53,039 nt of DNA from Oscillochloris sp. ZM17-4 (GTDB lineage: Bacteria > Chloroflexota > Chloroflexia > Chloroflexales > Chloroflexaceae). Location: positions 48,566 through 101,604 of the forward strand of contig NZ_JAIEWN010000013.1 in assembly GCF_019599295.1 (NCBI RefSeq), written 5' to 3'. Below are positions 43,665 to 51,320 of this stretch, piece by piece. The notes below the pieces were generated by a model, which ran no database searches, was not told the DNA's origin, and was given only the letters and a program-made list of their open reading frames with translations. Numbering within the stretch: position 1 is the stretch's first letter; every line of letters begins with the position of its first letter. A program made the position numbers and the translations under genes.

Positions 43665-44330
43665 TCACGCCTGTTTGGCAGTCAGGTCCTTATCTTCCAT
43701 TTCCCAGGCGTGATCGAGCATATGAAATGCGGTGTGGCGAATCAGATAGCGGAGCGGCCAGGTGCGGGCCAGGTTGCTCTGGGAATGCAGCACCCGAATT
43801 GCATTGCAATAGGCGTCGCGATGCGCGTTCAACCCCTCGTCGGTCAGCATTGCGTCCTGAGGCGTGAGCACGCCGAGCTTCTTCGCCCAGTCCTGCTCTG
43901 CGGCAAGCGTATGACGGACGATGCGGTCCCGATCACGCCCGCCGCCGCGCGGGCCACGCTGCATCTCAGCCGACACGCGCGAGCGCACCTCGTCGAAAAA
44001 CGCCCAGCACGCCCGCATCAGCGTCAGTTCACGCTCCAATGCTTCGCCCGACATCGCTTGCTGGTCGATGCTCGAAAACGCGAACGAGATACCCCAGAAG
44101 TCGGTTGAGCCTGTGCCTGGGTAGCGCTCGACCACCTCGGCGTCGGCGATGGCCGCAAACGCGGCCTCCATCCCGGCCAGCTTCGCCACCGCTGCATACC
44201 GTGGAACGTAGGAGCATACGCGTTCGATCGCAGCCTCCTCGGTCGTTGCCCCGCGCGCGAGGCCGGGCCAGTCTGCTGCCACCGCCACAACCTTCTTGCC
44301 CTTCGGTCCAATCTCCAGCGTCACCCGCAT
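43665..44330 (-). CDS. Conserved hypothetical with DinB-like C-terminal domain
   Basis: 221 residues from ATG 44330. GGGAGGAG lies 14 bases upstream and a GTG at 44342 is another candidate start. N-terminus MRVTLEIGPKGKKVVAVAAD … WPGLARGATTEEAA is a HicB-like small beta domain. The C-terminal half (LTLMRACWAFFDEVRSRVSA … RHTLAAEQDWAKKLG … IRHTAFHMLDHAWEMEDKDL) is a four-helix DinB-like region with histidines placed for a metal site. The architecture is found in uncharacterised proteins of Actinobacteria and Chloroflexota. Complete by length. Function unknown. Confidence 0.65.
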   Translation of the reverse strand: MRVTLEIGPKGKKVVAVAADWPGLARGATTEEAAIERVCSYVPRYAAVAKLAGMEAAFAAIADAEVVERYPGTGSTDFWGISFAFSSIDQQAMSGEALERELTLMRACWAFFDEVRSRVSAEMQRGPRGGGRDRDRIVRHTLAAEQDWAKKLGVLTPQDAMLTDEGLNAHRDAYCNAIRVLHSQSNLARTWPLRYLIRHTAFHMLDHAWEMEDKDLTAKQA

Positions 44331-44353
44331 GTGGTTCGCCACGGCTCCTCCCA

Positions 44354-44608
44354 TCACCGTCGTTCCTGCCCTCGCACACGCGAGCGGGAGCGCGGTGGGT
44401 ACCATTCTATCCCATAAGCGTAGCATACCGAACCAATGGACCAGATGGTTGTTCCAGCAACCGGCTTATCGTCACCATCGGTCCAGGTGAACACCGTGCC
44501 GCCCCATTCCTGGACATCGATTCCGAGGTGCCGCTTGTACCAGGCCTGGAGTGCCGGAGCGTCTTTGGCTTTGAAGAAGATACCGCCAATGCCAGTGACT
44601 CGCTTCAT
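44354..44608 (-). pseudogene. VOC/glyoxalase-family protein, 3' truncated
   Basis: ATG 44608 with GGAGG five bases upstream. MKRVTGIGGIFFKAKDAPAL … WYKRHLGIDVQEWGGTVFTW … GTTIWSIG is the first half of a vicinal-oxygen-chelate protein (normally about 125 residues). After residue 58 the sequence becomes unrelated (SVCYAYGIEWYPPRSRSR …), so one beta-alpha-beta module and its metal ligand are lost. Probably non-functional. Confidence 0.75.
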
Positions 44609-44630
44609 AGAACCTCCAAAGATGATACGT

Positions 44631-45149
44631 TCATTGCGTCTCTCTCTCTCCGTCACCGGTGTGGTGTGATGACTCCGGATCAAAGATCACGGTCTCCTGG
44701 CCCACCTCTACTTCGCCGTACGTGAGGCCACCCGCGCGCTCGTACACGCGCAAAACCGCACCAGTCGTGTTCAGCTGCGTGTCAACAAGGCGAAAACTGC
44801 GCGGGATCGTGCCTTCCCCGAACAGACGCTTCCCGATACCGAGAACGACAGGAAACTGCCAAATACGCAGAGTATCGACCAGATCGTGCTGAAGGAGGGT
44901 TTGGATGAGATTGCCGCTGCCATGGACCTGAATCTCGCCGCCTTCCTGGGCCTTGAGCTTCGCAACCTCCTGGGCGACGTCGCCCTTGAGCAGGATGGAG
45001 TTGTTCCAAGTGACCGTATCGAGCGTCCTGGATGCGACGAACTTCGGCCGGATGTTGAGCGCTTCCGCCGGATCGCTGGAGTCGGGCCAGGAGGCTGCAA
45101 ACATCTCATAGGTTTTGCGGCCGAGAAGAAAGGCGTCGGCGCGCTTCAT
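44631..45149 (-). pseudogene. Dihydrofolate-reductase-family (RibD C-terminal-like) protein, 5' truncated
   Basis: 172 residues starting at MKRADAFLLGRKTYEMFAAS. In intact family members this sequence begins at about residue 50-55, so the first strand and helix with the NADPH-binding start are missing; upstream the frame hits a stop and becomes unrelated. The remainder (FVASRTLDTVTWNNSILLKG … IQVHGSGNLIQTLLQHDLVD … FPVVLGIGKRLFGEG) is well preserved. The fortuitous ATG 45149 has no good ribosome-binding site. It lies 22 bp upstream of the truncated VOC gene in the same direction; such pairs are common in intact genomes. Confidence 0.75.
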
Positions 45150-45189
45150 CCACTCAGTGGTAGCGCTACCGGATCGCTTGTCTGGCTAG

Positions 45190-45500
45190 GGCAAGCGCAG
45201 TCTTTGAGGGGCAGGAAACCAGCACTCCATACACCCTGGTTTCCCCGGTAGCACGCGTGGCAACGAGCCACGCCAGGCGTATAGGCAGAACCTACGGCAA
45301 CGTGATGACGCTATCGACGTGAACTTGGGAACCATCCACGGTTCGCTCACCCGAGCGTGGGCCAACCTGCGGCTATCGCCGTGGATGGGGCGGAGCCCCC
45401 GTAGTAGTCGGAGGTCGGGAAAGCCGACCAAATGGCGAGGGGGGCAGTCAGGTTGAATGGCACGAGCAAACTAAGCCAGAGCGAGGACGTATGCGCCGAG
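45190..45500 (+). mobile_element. Group II intron remnant (RNA part, no reverse transcriptase)
   Basis: The stretch CGTAGTAGTC (45400-45409) followed by the hairpin GGTCGGGAAAGCCGACC (45413-45429), then ATGGCGAGGGGGGCAG, has the conserved layout found between domain I and domain IV of bacterial group II introns, just before the intron-encoded protein. Paired segments upstream (for example CGTGGCAACGAGCCACG at 45256-45272) fit domain I. An ATG at 45457 could be the old reverse-transcriptase start but stops after five codons. No RT and no domains V-VI were found, so it is inactive. The borders are approximate. Confidence 0.6.
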
Positions 45501-45506
45501 CGATGA

Positions 45507-46142
45507 AGGCCCAAACGCACCGACCACCCCGTCGATGAGAGCCCGCTCCAGGCCCTCATCGCCGAGCAGACGGCAACCCGGATGGAGATCCAAGAACTGC
45601 TGAAGCATCTGGTAGGCCAGCGCGATCCGACCGCCCAGATCGTCCAAGCGCTCGCAGCGATTATGAAGGGAACCAAAGCGCTCAGTGGTGCGGAGATCGT
45701 CCGCGCCTTGGAGGCGCGCCTTGAAGAGCCGCTGAACACGGTCCTTGCGCGTGCGGTGAAAGCGAAGGCGGCGTCACGGCATCCAGCACCCAATCGGGCC
45801 GTGGATCTCGATAAACTCCCGCGGCTGTTTCTGGGCGATCTGCTGGCCGCCCTGACCCATGACGCACAGCACCCGAACAGCCTGCTCTCCCTGGAGCATG
45901 GCGCATACCAGTGGTATGAGAAGCGCTCGTTCCTGCCAGACCCGTATGCCCACGATCCGCCACCGGTGGTGATCGTCCTGGATGGTAGCGCAGATCCCAT
46001 CGTGAGTGCGGCGCTCTACCAGCCGTGGCCCGTTGAGGTCGTGTCAATCGATATAATCTGTGCTACGGCGGAGGTGCCCGGTAGCGTTGGGCCGACGTCG
46101 GCGCATGTCCCTGCAATCCTGAAGCGATCCGAAGACATCTGA
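45507..46142 (+). pseudogene. Internal fragment of a primase/helicase-like protein
   Basis: Open from 45507 (no true start) to 46142; homologous-looking sequence ends near 46056. It includes a helical region LQALIAEQTATRMEIQELLK … ALSGAEIVRALEARL, then PRLFLGDLLAALTHDAQHPN and DPPPVVIVLDGSADPIVSAA … PWPVEVVSIDI. The VIVLDGSAD strand-loop resembles the core of plasmid- or phage-type DNA primase/helicase proteins, in which an aspartate follows a hydrophobic strand. The family is uncertain. The group II intron remnant directly upstream may have inserted into this gene, and the 3' part is missing. Confidence 0.4.
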
Positions 46143-46819
46143 GTAGTTCAGACACCCAAGCCGGAAAAGATACCGCAGCCTGATACTGGCAGTCGCGTTC
46201 TCCGCCATGCCGGTATGCTCGGTATCGCTCGCCTCCGCGCGGAGCCAAGCTGACAGCTCCAGGATTACGCCGCCCCCCGTGACCGAGCATCGGGGTCAGC
46301 TTTGCGGTAGAGGTGTGGCCAAGGGCCTCAGCCGCCTCATCGCCCTCGGTGAGGCCATCAGCGATCTGAGCGTACAGCCCGGTGAGCATCCGCGCCTCGC
46401 GCCCCGCTTCGACAAGAACGGCGTGACGCTGATTTCGCCCCTGAAGGTGCTGGAGGCGCTGCTGACCGCCGAGTCGCTGCACCGGCGCGGGGGGGGCCGC
46501 TGTAGTCGGCTATGCTGGTGCAACCTTTTCAGTTTTCTTCCATGGCCGCCGTGCCCCACGTGATCCGCGTGAGGGGGGCTAGCGCAGCGCACGCTCAGGG
46601 CAATACCGCAAACCCTGTGAGACGTGTCACGCTGAGCGAGATACGGTATCGTTTGTCAAGGGCCAATTGAAGCGAGCGAGGTGGGGCGCCTTCGGCGACC
46701 GGATGCGACCTGCCCACACCAAGCCCGTCACGATGCATGTACGACCACAACCGATTACGGCTGTACCACGGAGGTGTGGACAGCTCGCATCCGGTGTTGA
46801 TTTCGGGCAGGTCGCGCCG
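46143..46819. other. Region of unassigned fragments before the IS110 element
   Basis: No complete gene. On the plus strand 46315-46498 reads a natural-looking peptide (AKGLSRLIALGEAISDLSVQ … FDKNGVTLISPLKVLEALLT) without start or recognisable family. 46560-46819 is probably the right-hand non-coding end of the IS110-type element whose transposase ends at 46820. Confidence 0.4.
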
Positions 46820-47785
46820 CTACGCGTTCCCAGCGACCATTGGGAGGCCCGCCCTATGGCCGGTCGGGTCAACGTCATGCTCCTTGGTCACCACGGCCCA
46901 GGCGATCCGTATCAGCTTGCGGGCAACCGCACAACGGGCCACCTTCATCGGCTTGCCCGCCGCCCGCAACCGCGCATACATCGGGCTGAGGATGGGATTA
47001 TGTTGGGTACCACTCAAGGTTGCCAGATAGAGCGCGGTGCGCAAGCGGCGGTTCCCCGTATGCCCAATACACGCCCGTTTCTGCACGCTCGTCCCCGACC
47101 GATAGGCATTGGGGGGCAGGCCGGCGTAGGCTGCCGCCGCATCGGCGCTGGGACAGAGCGTGAAATTCAGCGTCAGCGCGATCAGCCAGCTGGCCGTCAG
47201 CAGCCCAACGCCGGGGATGCTTTGCAGGCGCTCCGCCGCCGCCGCCCAGGTCGCTTCCTGCGCCAGGGCTGGGGCGATCTCCGCCTCCAGGGTGGCAATT
47301 TCATCGGTCAGCGTCGTGATCAGATTCTCCAGCCGCGTACGGACGCTGGCGACCACCACGGGCTGCTGCACCAGCGCGTGCAGCTGGTTCTTGAACTGCT
47401 GGCGCACGTGCATCAAATCATCGCGCTGCCCGAGGCGCTGCACCAACTCGTGGTAGACGGCGGGGGGCGGTTCCCACGCGGCCGGTTGCAACAGGGCGGC
47501 CAGGCGCGTGAGCGTGTGGGCATCAATGGGGTCGGTCTTGACCCGCTTCAGCAAGGCCTTGGCAAAGGCATGGGCCTGGGCCGGATTGATCACCGCGATC
47601 GCGTAGCCGGCGGCATGCAGGGTGGTCGCCAAGGTCATCCAATAACTGCCGGTCGCTTCCATGACCACCAGGGTCTGCGCGGGCGGCACCCCGGTGGCCG
47701 CGAGCTGTGTCTGGAACCGGCGCATCCCGGTCGGGGTCTGGTCGAAGGTCATGGGGCGGGATGGGATATCGTCAGGCAGCTGCAT
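46820..47785 (-). pseudogene. IS110-family transposase, 5' truncated
   Basis: 321 codons. The remaining part has the IS110 DEDD RuvC-like segments: TLVVMEATGSYWMTLATTLH (Glu), VKTDPIDAHTLTRLA (Asp-x-x-Asp), and the C-terminal IS116/IS110 domain with SIPGVGLLTASWLIA and the conserved Ser region YRSGTSVQKRACIGHTGNRR. The usual first 20-25 residues holding the first catalytic Asp (GLDV-type) are missing: at about 47780 the sequence switches to another transposase on the opposite strand. Without that Asp it should be inactive. The 5' non-coding end that encodes the bridge RNA in IS110-group elements is also lost. Confidence 0.85.
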
Positions 47786-48159
47786 ACGAGAAGGCGCTGC
47801 TGCGGACGGTCTATCGTCACCTCTGGCGCGGCGAGGTGGATGCCGCCATCGCCTGCCTGGAGGCCTACCGCCCCGAGGCCCGCACGACCGAGTGGCTGGA
47901 CAAGCTGATCGGCTATCTGGATGCGCGCCGCCCCTTCATCCCCGACTATGGCGAACGGCGCCGCAGGAGCCAGTACATTGGCAGTGGGCAAGCCGAAAAG
48001 GGCAACGACCAGATCGTGGCCCAGCGGCAGAAGGGAGCCGGGATGCGCTGGAGTCGGGAAACCAGCGATGCACTGGCCGCCCTGCGCACCCTCGTCCTGA
48101 ATGGGGACTGGGACGACTACTGGTGTCATCGACAGATGCCCTCCCTGCGGGCGACTTAA
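47761..48159 (+). pseudogene. Transposase C-terminal fragment (ISKra4/ISLre2-like)
   Basis: About 132 codons: AYEKALLRTVYRHLWRGEVD … LDARRPFIPDYGERRRRSQY … IGSGQAEKGNDQIVAQRQKG … GMRWSRETSDALAALRTLVL. This is the C-terminal part of DDE-type transposases in which a GSG-x-x-E motif carries the last acidic catalytic residue before a GMRW block. The N-terminal two-thirds are absent; the fragment begins at the junction with the IS110 piece. The stop at 48157-48159 is followed 20 bp later by the first attC-like sequence. The family name is approximate. Confidence 0.65.
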
Positions 48160-48179
48160 CCCAGGACTTATTCGCGCTA

Positions 48180-48268
48180 ACGCGGTTTTTTATGCGTGCT
48201 GTCGCGTGCCGTCGCGCGTTGCCCTCTAGCGAAGCTGCCAGCGGCGCCGCTGAAGCTCAGCGTTGGGC
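48180..48268 (+). other. attC-like recombination site 1 (right half)
   Basis: It ends in the core site GTTGGGC (48262-48268), preceded by GCTGCCAGCGGCGCCGCTGA. The central loop part (GTTTTTTATGCGTGCTGTCG …) resembles the complete attC at 49111-49241 position by position. The left arm with the inverse core is missing, apparently cut by the transposon fragment ending at 48159. Confidence 0.6.
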
Positions 48269-48501
48269 CGCCCTCAGGTATAAAGGCCCATGCCGGACAG
48301 AAATTTAGATCACCTTCCTTGTGTGTTTTCTTACTCAACTTGCATTTCAGGACACGATACGGTACACTGCGATCCGGCATATCAGACCGGTAACAGGGGG
48401 TATCATACGATATTATGACGACGATACCTGTTCATATTGGTCATGTGGTTCGGAATGCGCGTGTATTTAACGCACAGCGGTGGCAAGGAGCGCCATATAC
48501 G

Positions 48502-49074
48502 ATGGACGAATTACTTAAAACCGTCGGTGATCTTTTCACGCTCCTTGATCAGCGTAAAATGAAATATACTCTTGTTGGCGGTGTCGCCATTCTTCAGTAT
48601 ATCCAAGGGCGTAATACAGAAGATATCGATTTTATCATTAATACGACCGCATTAAAGAAGTTGCCGGAAATCACCATTACGAGCCAAGATACTTTTTTTG
48701 CGCGTGGCCGCTACCAGGATTTACAGATAGACTTTTTGCTTACGAAGAATCCCTTATTCGCACACGTCCAAAAAAGATATACCACAAAACAACCATTCTT
48801 TGAGCGTATGATTGCCTCTGCAACCGTTGACGGGCTTCTTTTATTAAAGCTGTATGCGCTTCCGTCGTTATATCGACAAGGCGATTTTACGCGTGTTGGG
48901 TTGTATGAAAATGATGTTGCGACCCTCATGTTTTATCATCGTCCTACGGTCGCTGACCTTGTCGATGAATTACGTGCCTATATGAGTGGACAAGATATAA
49001 CGGCCATTCAAGACATTGTCGCAGATATTGAGCAGCGTATTCAACGGTTTCAGCGCAAGCCAAAAGCAGAATAA
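48502..49074 (+). CDS. Nucleotidyltransferase-like cassette protein (MNT/AbiEii-like)
   Basis: 190 residues from ATG 48502, chosen for AAGGAG ten bases upstream; the frame is also open from ATG 48415 (219 residues). The N-terminal TLVGGVAILQYIQGRNTEDI … DFII (about 25-50) has the Gly-Gly and Asp-x-Asp of a polymerase-beta-type nucleotidyltransferase. The rest (QIDFLLTKNPLF … DGLLLLKLYALPSLYRQGD … DVATLMFYH) matches AbiEii-like or DUF6036-type proteins, often antitoxin- or defence-linked. Codons are strongly AT-rich, unlike the surrounding genome. It ends 36 bp before attC-like site 2, the normal place for a gene in an integron cassette. Confidence 0.75.
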   Translation: MDELLKTVGDLFTLLDQRKMKYTLVGGVAILQYIQGRNTEDIDFIINTTALKKLPEITITSQDTFFARGRYQDLQIDFLLTKNPLFAHVQKRYTTKQPFFERMIASATVDGLLLLKLYALPSLYRQGDFTRVGLYENDVATLMFYHRPTVADLVDELRAYMSGQDITAIQDIVADIEQRIQRFQRKPKAE

Positions 49075-49110
49075 GCCGGACGCCGGACATAGCGCATAGT
49101 CAAGCCCACG

Positions 49111-49241
49111 GCCCAACACGCCCTGCACCTGACGCCGCTGGCGCGGCCTGGAATTTGGTGCGTTTTTCATGCGCGTTCCGTGTCATTACATGTTGCCATT
49201 TATCAAAGCCGCCAGCGGCGTAGGTGAGGCGCACGTTGGGC
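49111..49241 (+). other. attC-like recombination site 2 (complete)
   Basis: Inverse core GCCCAAC (49111-49117, RYYYAAC) and core GTTGGGC (49235-49241, GTTRRRY) bound a 131-bp imperfect palindrome. Arms: CTGCACCTGACGCCGCTGGCG on the left pairs with CGCCAGCGGCGTAGGTGAGG on the right, leaving an extrahelical G and an unpaired spacer, as in folded attC sites. It follows the nucleotidyltransferase gene. Confidence 0.75.
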
Positions 49242-49300
49242 GGCCCTGCGACCTGATCGCACGCAGTGCGCCAGGGTGTGGCGAAACGAGAGACACCCTA

Positions 49301-49418
49301 CTCCCGTAGAGCGCACCGCGGTGAGCAATGATGGAAGAAGACGTAGAAAATACACGCTGCTCCCGCAGAGCGCACCGCAATGAGAAATGATGGAGTAAAG
49401 CGTAAAAGGTATATACTG
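49301..49418. repeat. 59-bp tandem repeat, two copies, in cassette 2
   Basis: CTCCCGTAGAGCGCACCGC… at 49301 and CTCCCGCAGAGCGCACCGC… at 49360, both followed by AATGATGGA. The second copy runs into TATACT-like -10 hexamers (49412-49417 and 49431-49436) that may drive the toxin-antitoxin pair. Confidence 0.65.
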
Positions 49419-49458
49419 CCCTATGTGTGGTATACTTAGCATATTTGTTCTTTCATGT

Positions 49459-49650
49459 ATGCGAGTTCATGCTATGCTGGCGAACCCGATCGCGACATGG
49501 GAGTTGCGAATCGGGATATATCGCGTATTCTACGAAGTAGAAACAGCGGACGATGTCGCACCTGACGACGCGGTCGCCGTCATCATCGTGTCGATTGGGC
49601 ACAAAGAGCATAACGTGCTCTATGTGCGCGGAAAGGTCGTGAAGCTATGA
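49459..49650 (+). CDS. RelE/ParE-type toxin, N-terminally shortened
   Basis: 63 residues from ATG 49459 (ATG 49474 also possible; a TATACT -10 at 49431 rules out the longest start). IATWELRIGIYRVFYEVETA … VIIVSIGHKEHNVLYVRGKV is the C-terminal half of RelE-fold toxins, including the core strands and the terminal GHK motif. The usual first two helices (about 35-40 residues) are absent, so it may be inactive or a minimal form. The stop overlaps the next gene as ATGA, the reversed toxin-first order known from HigBA. Part of cassette 2. Confidence 0.7.
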   Translation: MRVHAMLANPIATWELRIGIYRVFYEVETADDVAPDDAVAVIIVSIGHKEHNVLYVRGKVVKL

Positions 49651-49934
49651 AGCGCATCAACCTGCTGGAACAGCCGGTCGATATGACCGAACTCTTGACA
49701 CTGATACAAGAAGGCCCAGTGGTGCTCCTCGCGCCTAATGGCAAAGAATATCTTGTGGCAGAAGCGGATGATTTTGACCAGGAAGTGGAGCAACTGCGGG
49801 CAAGTACCGCGTTTCAGGCATTTCTGGACGAGCGGCGTGCCCACCGGCGGCCCCGGCGCGCCATCACCGACGTTGCCCGTGACGTGGAAGCCGAGCTTGC
49901 CGCCCAATCCTCACTGCCTCCCACAGCTCCATAA
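49647..49934 (+). CDS. Antitoxin of a RelE-like pair (Phd/YefM-like)
   Basis: 95 residues. N-terminal MKRINLLEQPVDMTELLTLI … QEGPVVLLAPNGKEYLVAEA resembles the DNA-binding beta-alpha start of Phd/YefM-type antitoxins in Chloroflexota. The charged C-terminus (QLRASTAFQAFLDERRAHRR …) would wrap the toxin. The ATG overlaps the toxin stop by four bases, so the pair is coupled. The stop lies 22 bp before the inverse core of attC-like site 3, again the cassette layout. Toxin-antitoxin pairs are common in sedentary cassette arrays, where they stabilise the array. Confidence 0.75.
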   Translation: MKRINLLEQPVDMTELLTLIQEGPVVLLAPNGKEYLVAEADDFDQEVEQLRASTAFQAFLDERRAHRRPRRAITDVARDVEAELAAQSSLPPTAP

Positions 49935-49956
49935 CGCACTGCTGCCACACCTCGCC

Positions 49957-50046
49957 GCCCAACATGCGCCGTAGACGAGCGGTGGTATCTCCCGCTAGAT
50001 CCTGGTGTATACCTATAGCGACCGTCTACTGACTAGCATGTTGGGC
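49957..50046 (+). other. attC-like recombination site 3
   Basis: GCCCAACATGC (49957-49967) pairs perfectly with GCATGTTGGGC (50036-50046). Inner segments GTAGACG and CGTCTAC pair after a bulge. Core GTTGGGC is at 50040-50046; total length 90 bp. It follows the toxin-antitoxin pair. Confidence 0.72.
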
Positions 50047-50081
50047 AGCCGAAGAACCGTTGCCACGGAACAAACGTGCAG

Positions 50082-50253
50082 CCGGACAGCCGGACAGCCG
50101 GACATACCGGACAGCCGGGAAGGGCCACGAAACATGACCGTCGCGTGCGTACAAGCCGCAGCCGGGAAGGGCCACGAACCATGACCGTCGCGTGCGTAAA
50201 CGCCGTAGCCGGGCAGGGCCACGAACCATGACCGTCGCGTGTGGAAGCACCTA
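50082..50253. repeat. Tandem repeats filling the ORF-less cassette 3
   Basis: First, about five 8-9-bp units of CCGGACAG type (50082-50116). Then three 47-bp units starting AGCCGGG at 50113, 50160 and 50207, each containing GGGCCACGAAcCATGACCGT. Units differ at few positions. No ORF of note. The last unit runs into attC-like site 4. Confidence 0.8.
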
Positions 50254-50373
50254 TGCCGGGGCGATGCCGCTGGCGCGGCGCGGAACCTGGCGCGTTTTTC
50301 GTGCGTGGCGCGTGCCGTCAGCCGTGGCGTTCACGGAAGCGGCCAGCGGCACGCCTGACGCCCAGCGTTAGGC
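50249..50373 (+). other. attC-like recombination site 4 (degenerate left end)
   Basis: Core GTTAGGC at 50367-50373. The inner arms GATGCCGCTGGCGCGGC (50263-50279) and GCGGCCAGCGGCACGCC (50339-50355) pair with one extrahelical base, and the loop resembles site 2 (GCGCGTTTTTCGTGCG). The expected GCCTAAC is replaced by ACCTATG at 50249-50255, so the inverse core is weak. Confidence 0.6.
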
Positions 50374-50432
50374 GGCCAAGCATGCACGGCAGCATTTGCA
50401 TGCTCCGCTCGCGCATATGCCGCAATCGAATC

Positions 50433-50665
50433 AGGCGTCAAGTTTTTACATACACAACCGAAAGAACCCGTTTCAAAAGGGAGAAATGCAGATAGGCGTT
50501 AAATATGTACATACACAACCGAAAGAACCCGTTCTAAAAGGGAGAAATGCAGATAGGCGTTAAATATGTACATACACAACCGAAAGAACCCGTTCTAAAA
50601 GGGAGAAATGCAGATAGGCGTCAAGTTTTTACGTACGCAACCGAAAGAACCTTTTTAAAACCGTC
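50433..50665. repeat. 61-bp tandem repeat array, 3.8 copies
   Basis: Units start AGGCGT at 50433, 50494, 50555 and 50616, exactly 61 bp apart. Each holds ACATACACAACCGAAAGAAC, CCCGTT-tnAAAAGGG and GAGAAATGCAGAT. The outer units have CAAGTTTTTAC and the inner units TAAATATGTAC. There are no spacers, so it is not CRISPR. It lies between the last attC-like site and a transposase. Confidence 0.88.
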
Positions 50666-50675
50666 GGGGCAATAG

Positions 50676-51320
50676 TCACGTCCCAGTTTCCAGGGCTGCC
50701 CAGCGGGCCTCCAGATCAGCGAGAAACGCATCCCGCCGGCGGCGCACCCGATGGTGCTTGAGTTGCTCCTGCTGACGCGCGGTCTGCGCAGCCCGAGCTC
50801 GCCGCCAGCGATAGGCCGGCACCTGACGGAGCGTCTCGGCCATCGCGCCAAGCTCACCGGTGCGCGCCCGTGCTTCGTAAAAGGCCACGCGGGCACCGTA
50901 GCGGATCAGGTAGCGGTTCCAGTTCTTGCGCCCGCTGATGCGCCGATAGCGCGTCTTGACGCTGCGGATGAAGCCTTCCATATCATGGTTCGTGCGCGGC
51001 AGGCCGGCCACGTCATAGCAGTGAAACAGGCGTGGCTCTATGTTCGTCGTGACGTGGAGGAAGTGCTTCAGACAGCGCTGTTCGGTCTCCGAGGCGGTCT
51101 CGTTCGTCAGTCGCGCCCGCACGTGTGCACACCAGGCAGCATAGCGCTCCCGCACGGTCGCGTTTGTCACCGACTGCCCTTCTTTTTCCAAGGTCGCACC
51201 GGACAGGATGTCTTCGGCGGCGACCACATCGCGATGCAGCCGCCGCACGAGGGCCAGGTCGTCCTGCCACTGCTCCCGGCGGGCAATGATCGTCAGCAAG
51301 CGGTCGCGTTTGGCGGTCAC
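50676..51320 (-). CDS. Transposase, second reading frame (C-terminal part)
   Basis: 214 codons, beginning at GTG 51320, which overlaps the first-frame stop as GTGA. The Arg/Lys-rich protein includes LKHFLHVTTNIEPRLFHCYD … GLPRTNHDMEGFIRSVKTRY … RRISGRKNWNRYLIRYGARV, the C-terminal DDE region with the final acidic residue (NHDMEGF). It is probably expressed as a fusion with the upstream frame by -1 frameshifting at the A-AAG-GGG heptamer near 51338-51344, after which the -1 frame stays open into this ORF. The element family is not certain (ISNCY-like). Confidence 0.65.
   Translation of the reverse strand: MTAKRDRLLTIIARREQWQDDLALVRRLHRDVVAAEDILSGATLEKEGQSVTNATVRERYAAWCAHVRARLTNETASETEQRCLKHFLHVTTNIEPRLFHCYDVAGLPRTNHDMEGFIRSVKTRYRRISGRKNWNRYLIRYGARVAFYEARARTGELGAMAETLRQVPAYRWRRARAAQTARQQEQLKHHRVRRRRDAFLADLEARWAALETGT

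Noticed and set aside
45507-46142. Reverse transcriptase of the group II intron
   Set aside because: No RT motifs (such as YADD) occur; the sequence resembles a primase/helicase fragment instead.
50433-50665. CRISPR array
   Set aside because: The units are contiguous and identical over their whole 61 bp; there are no variable spacers and no cas genes in the window.
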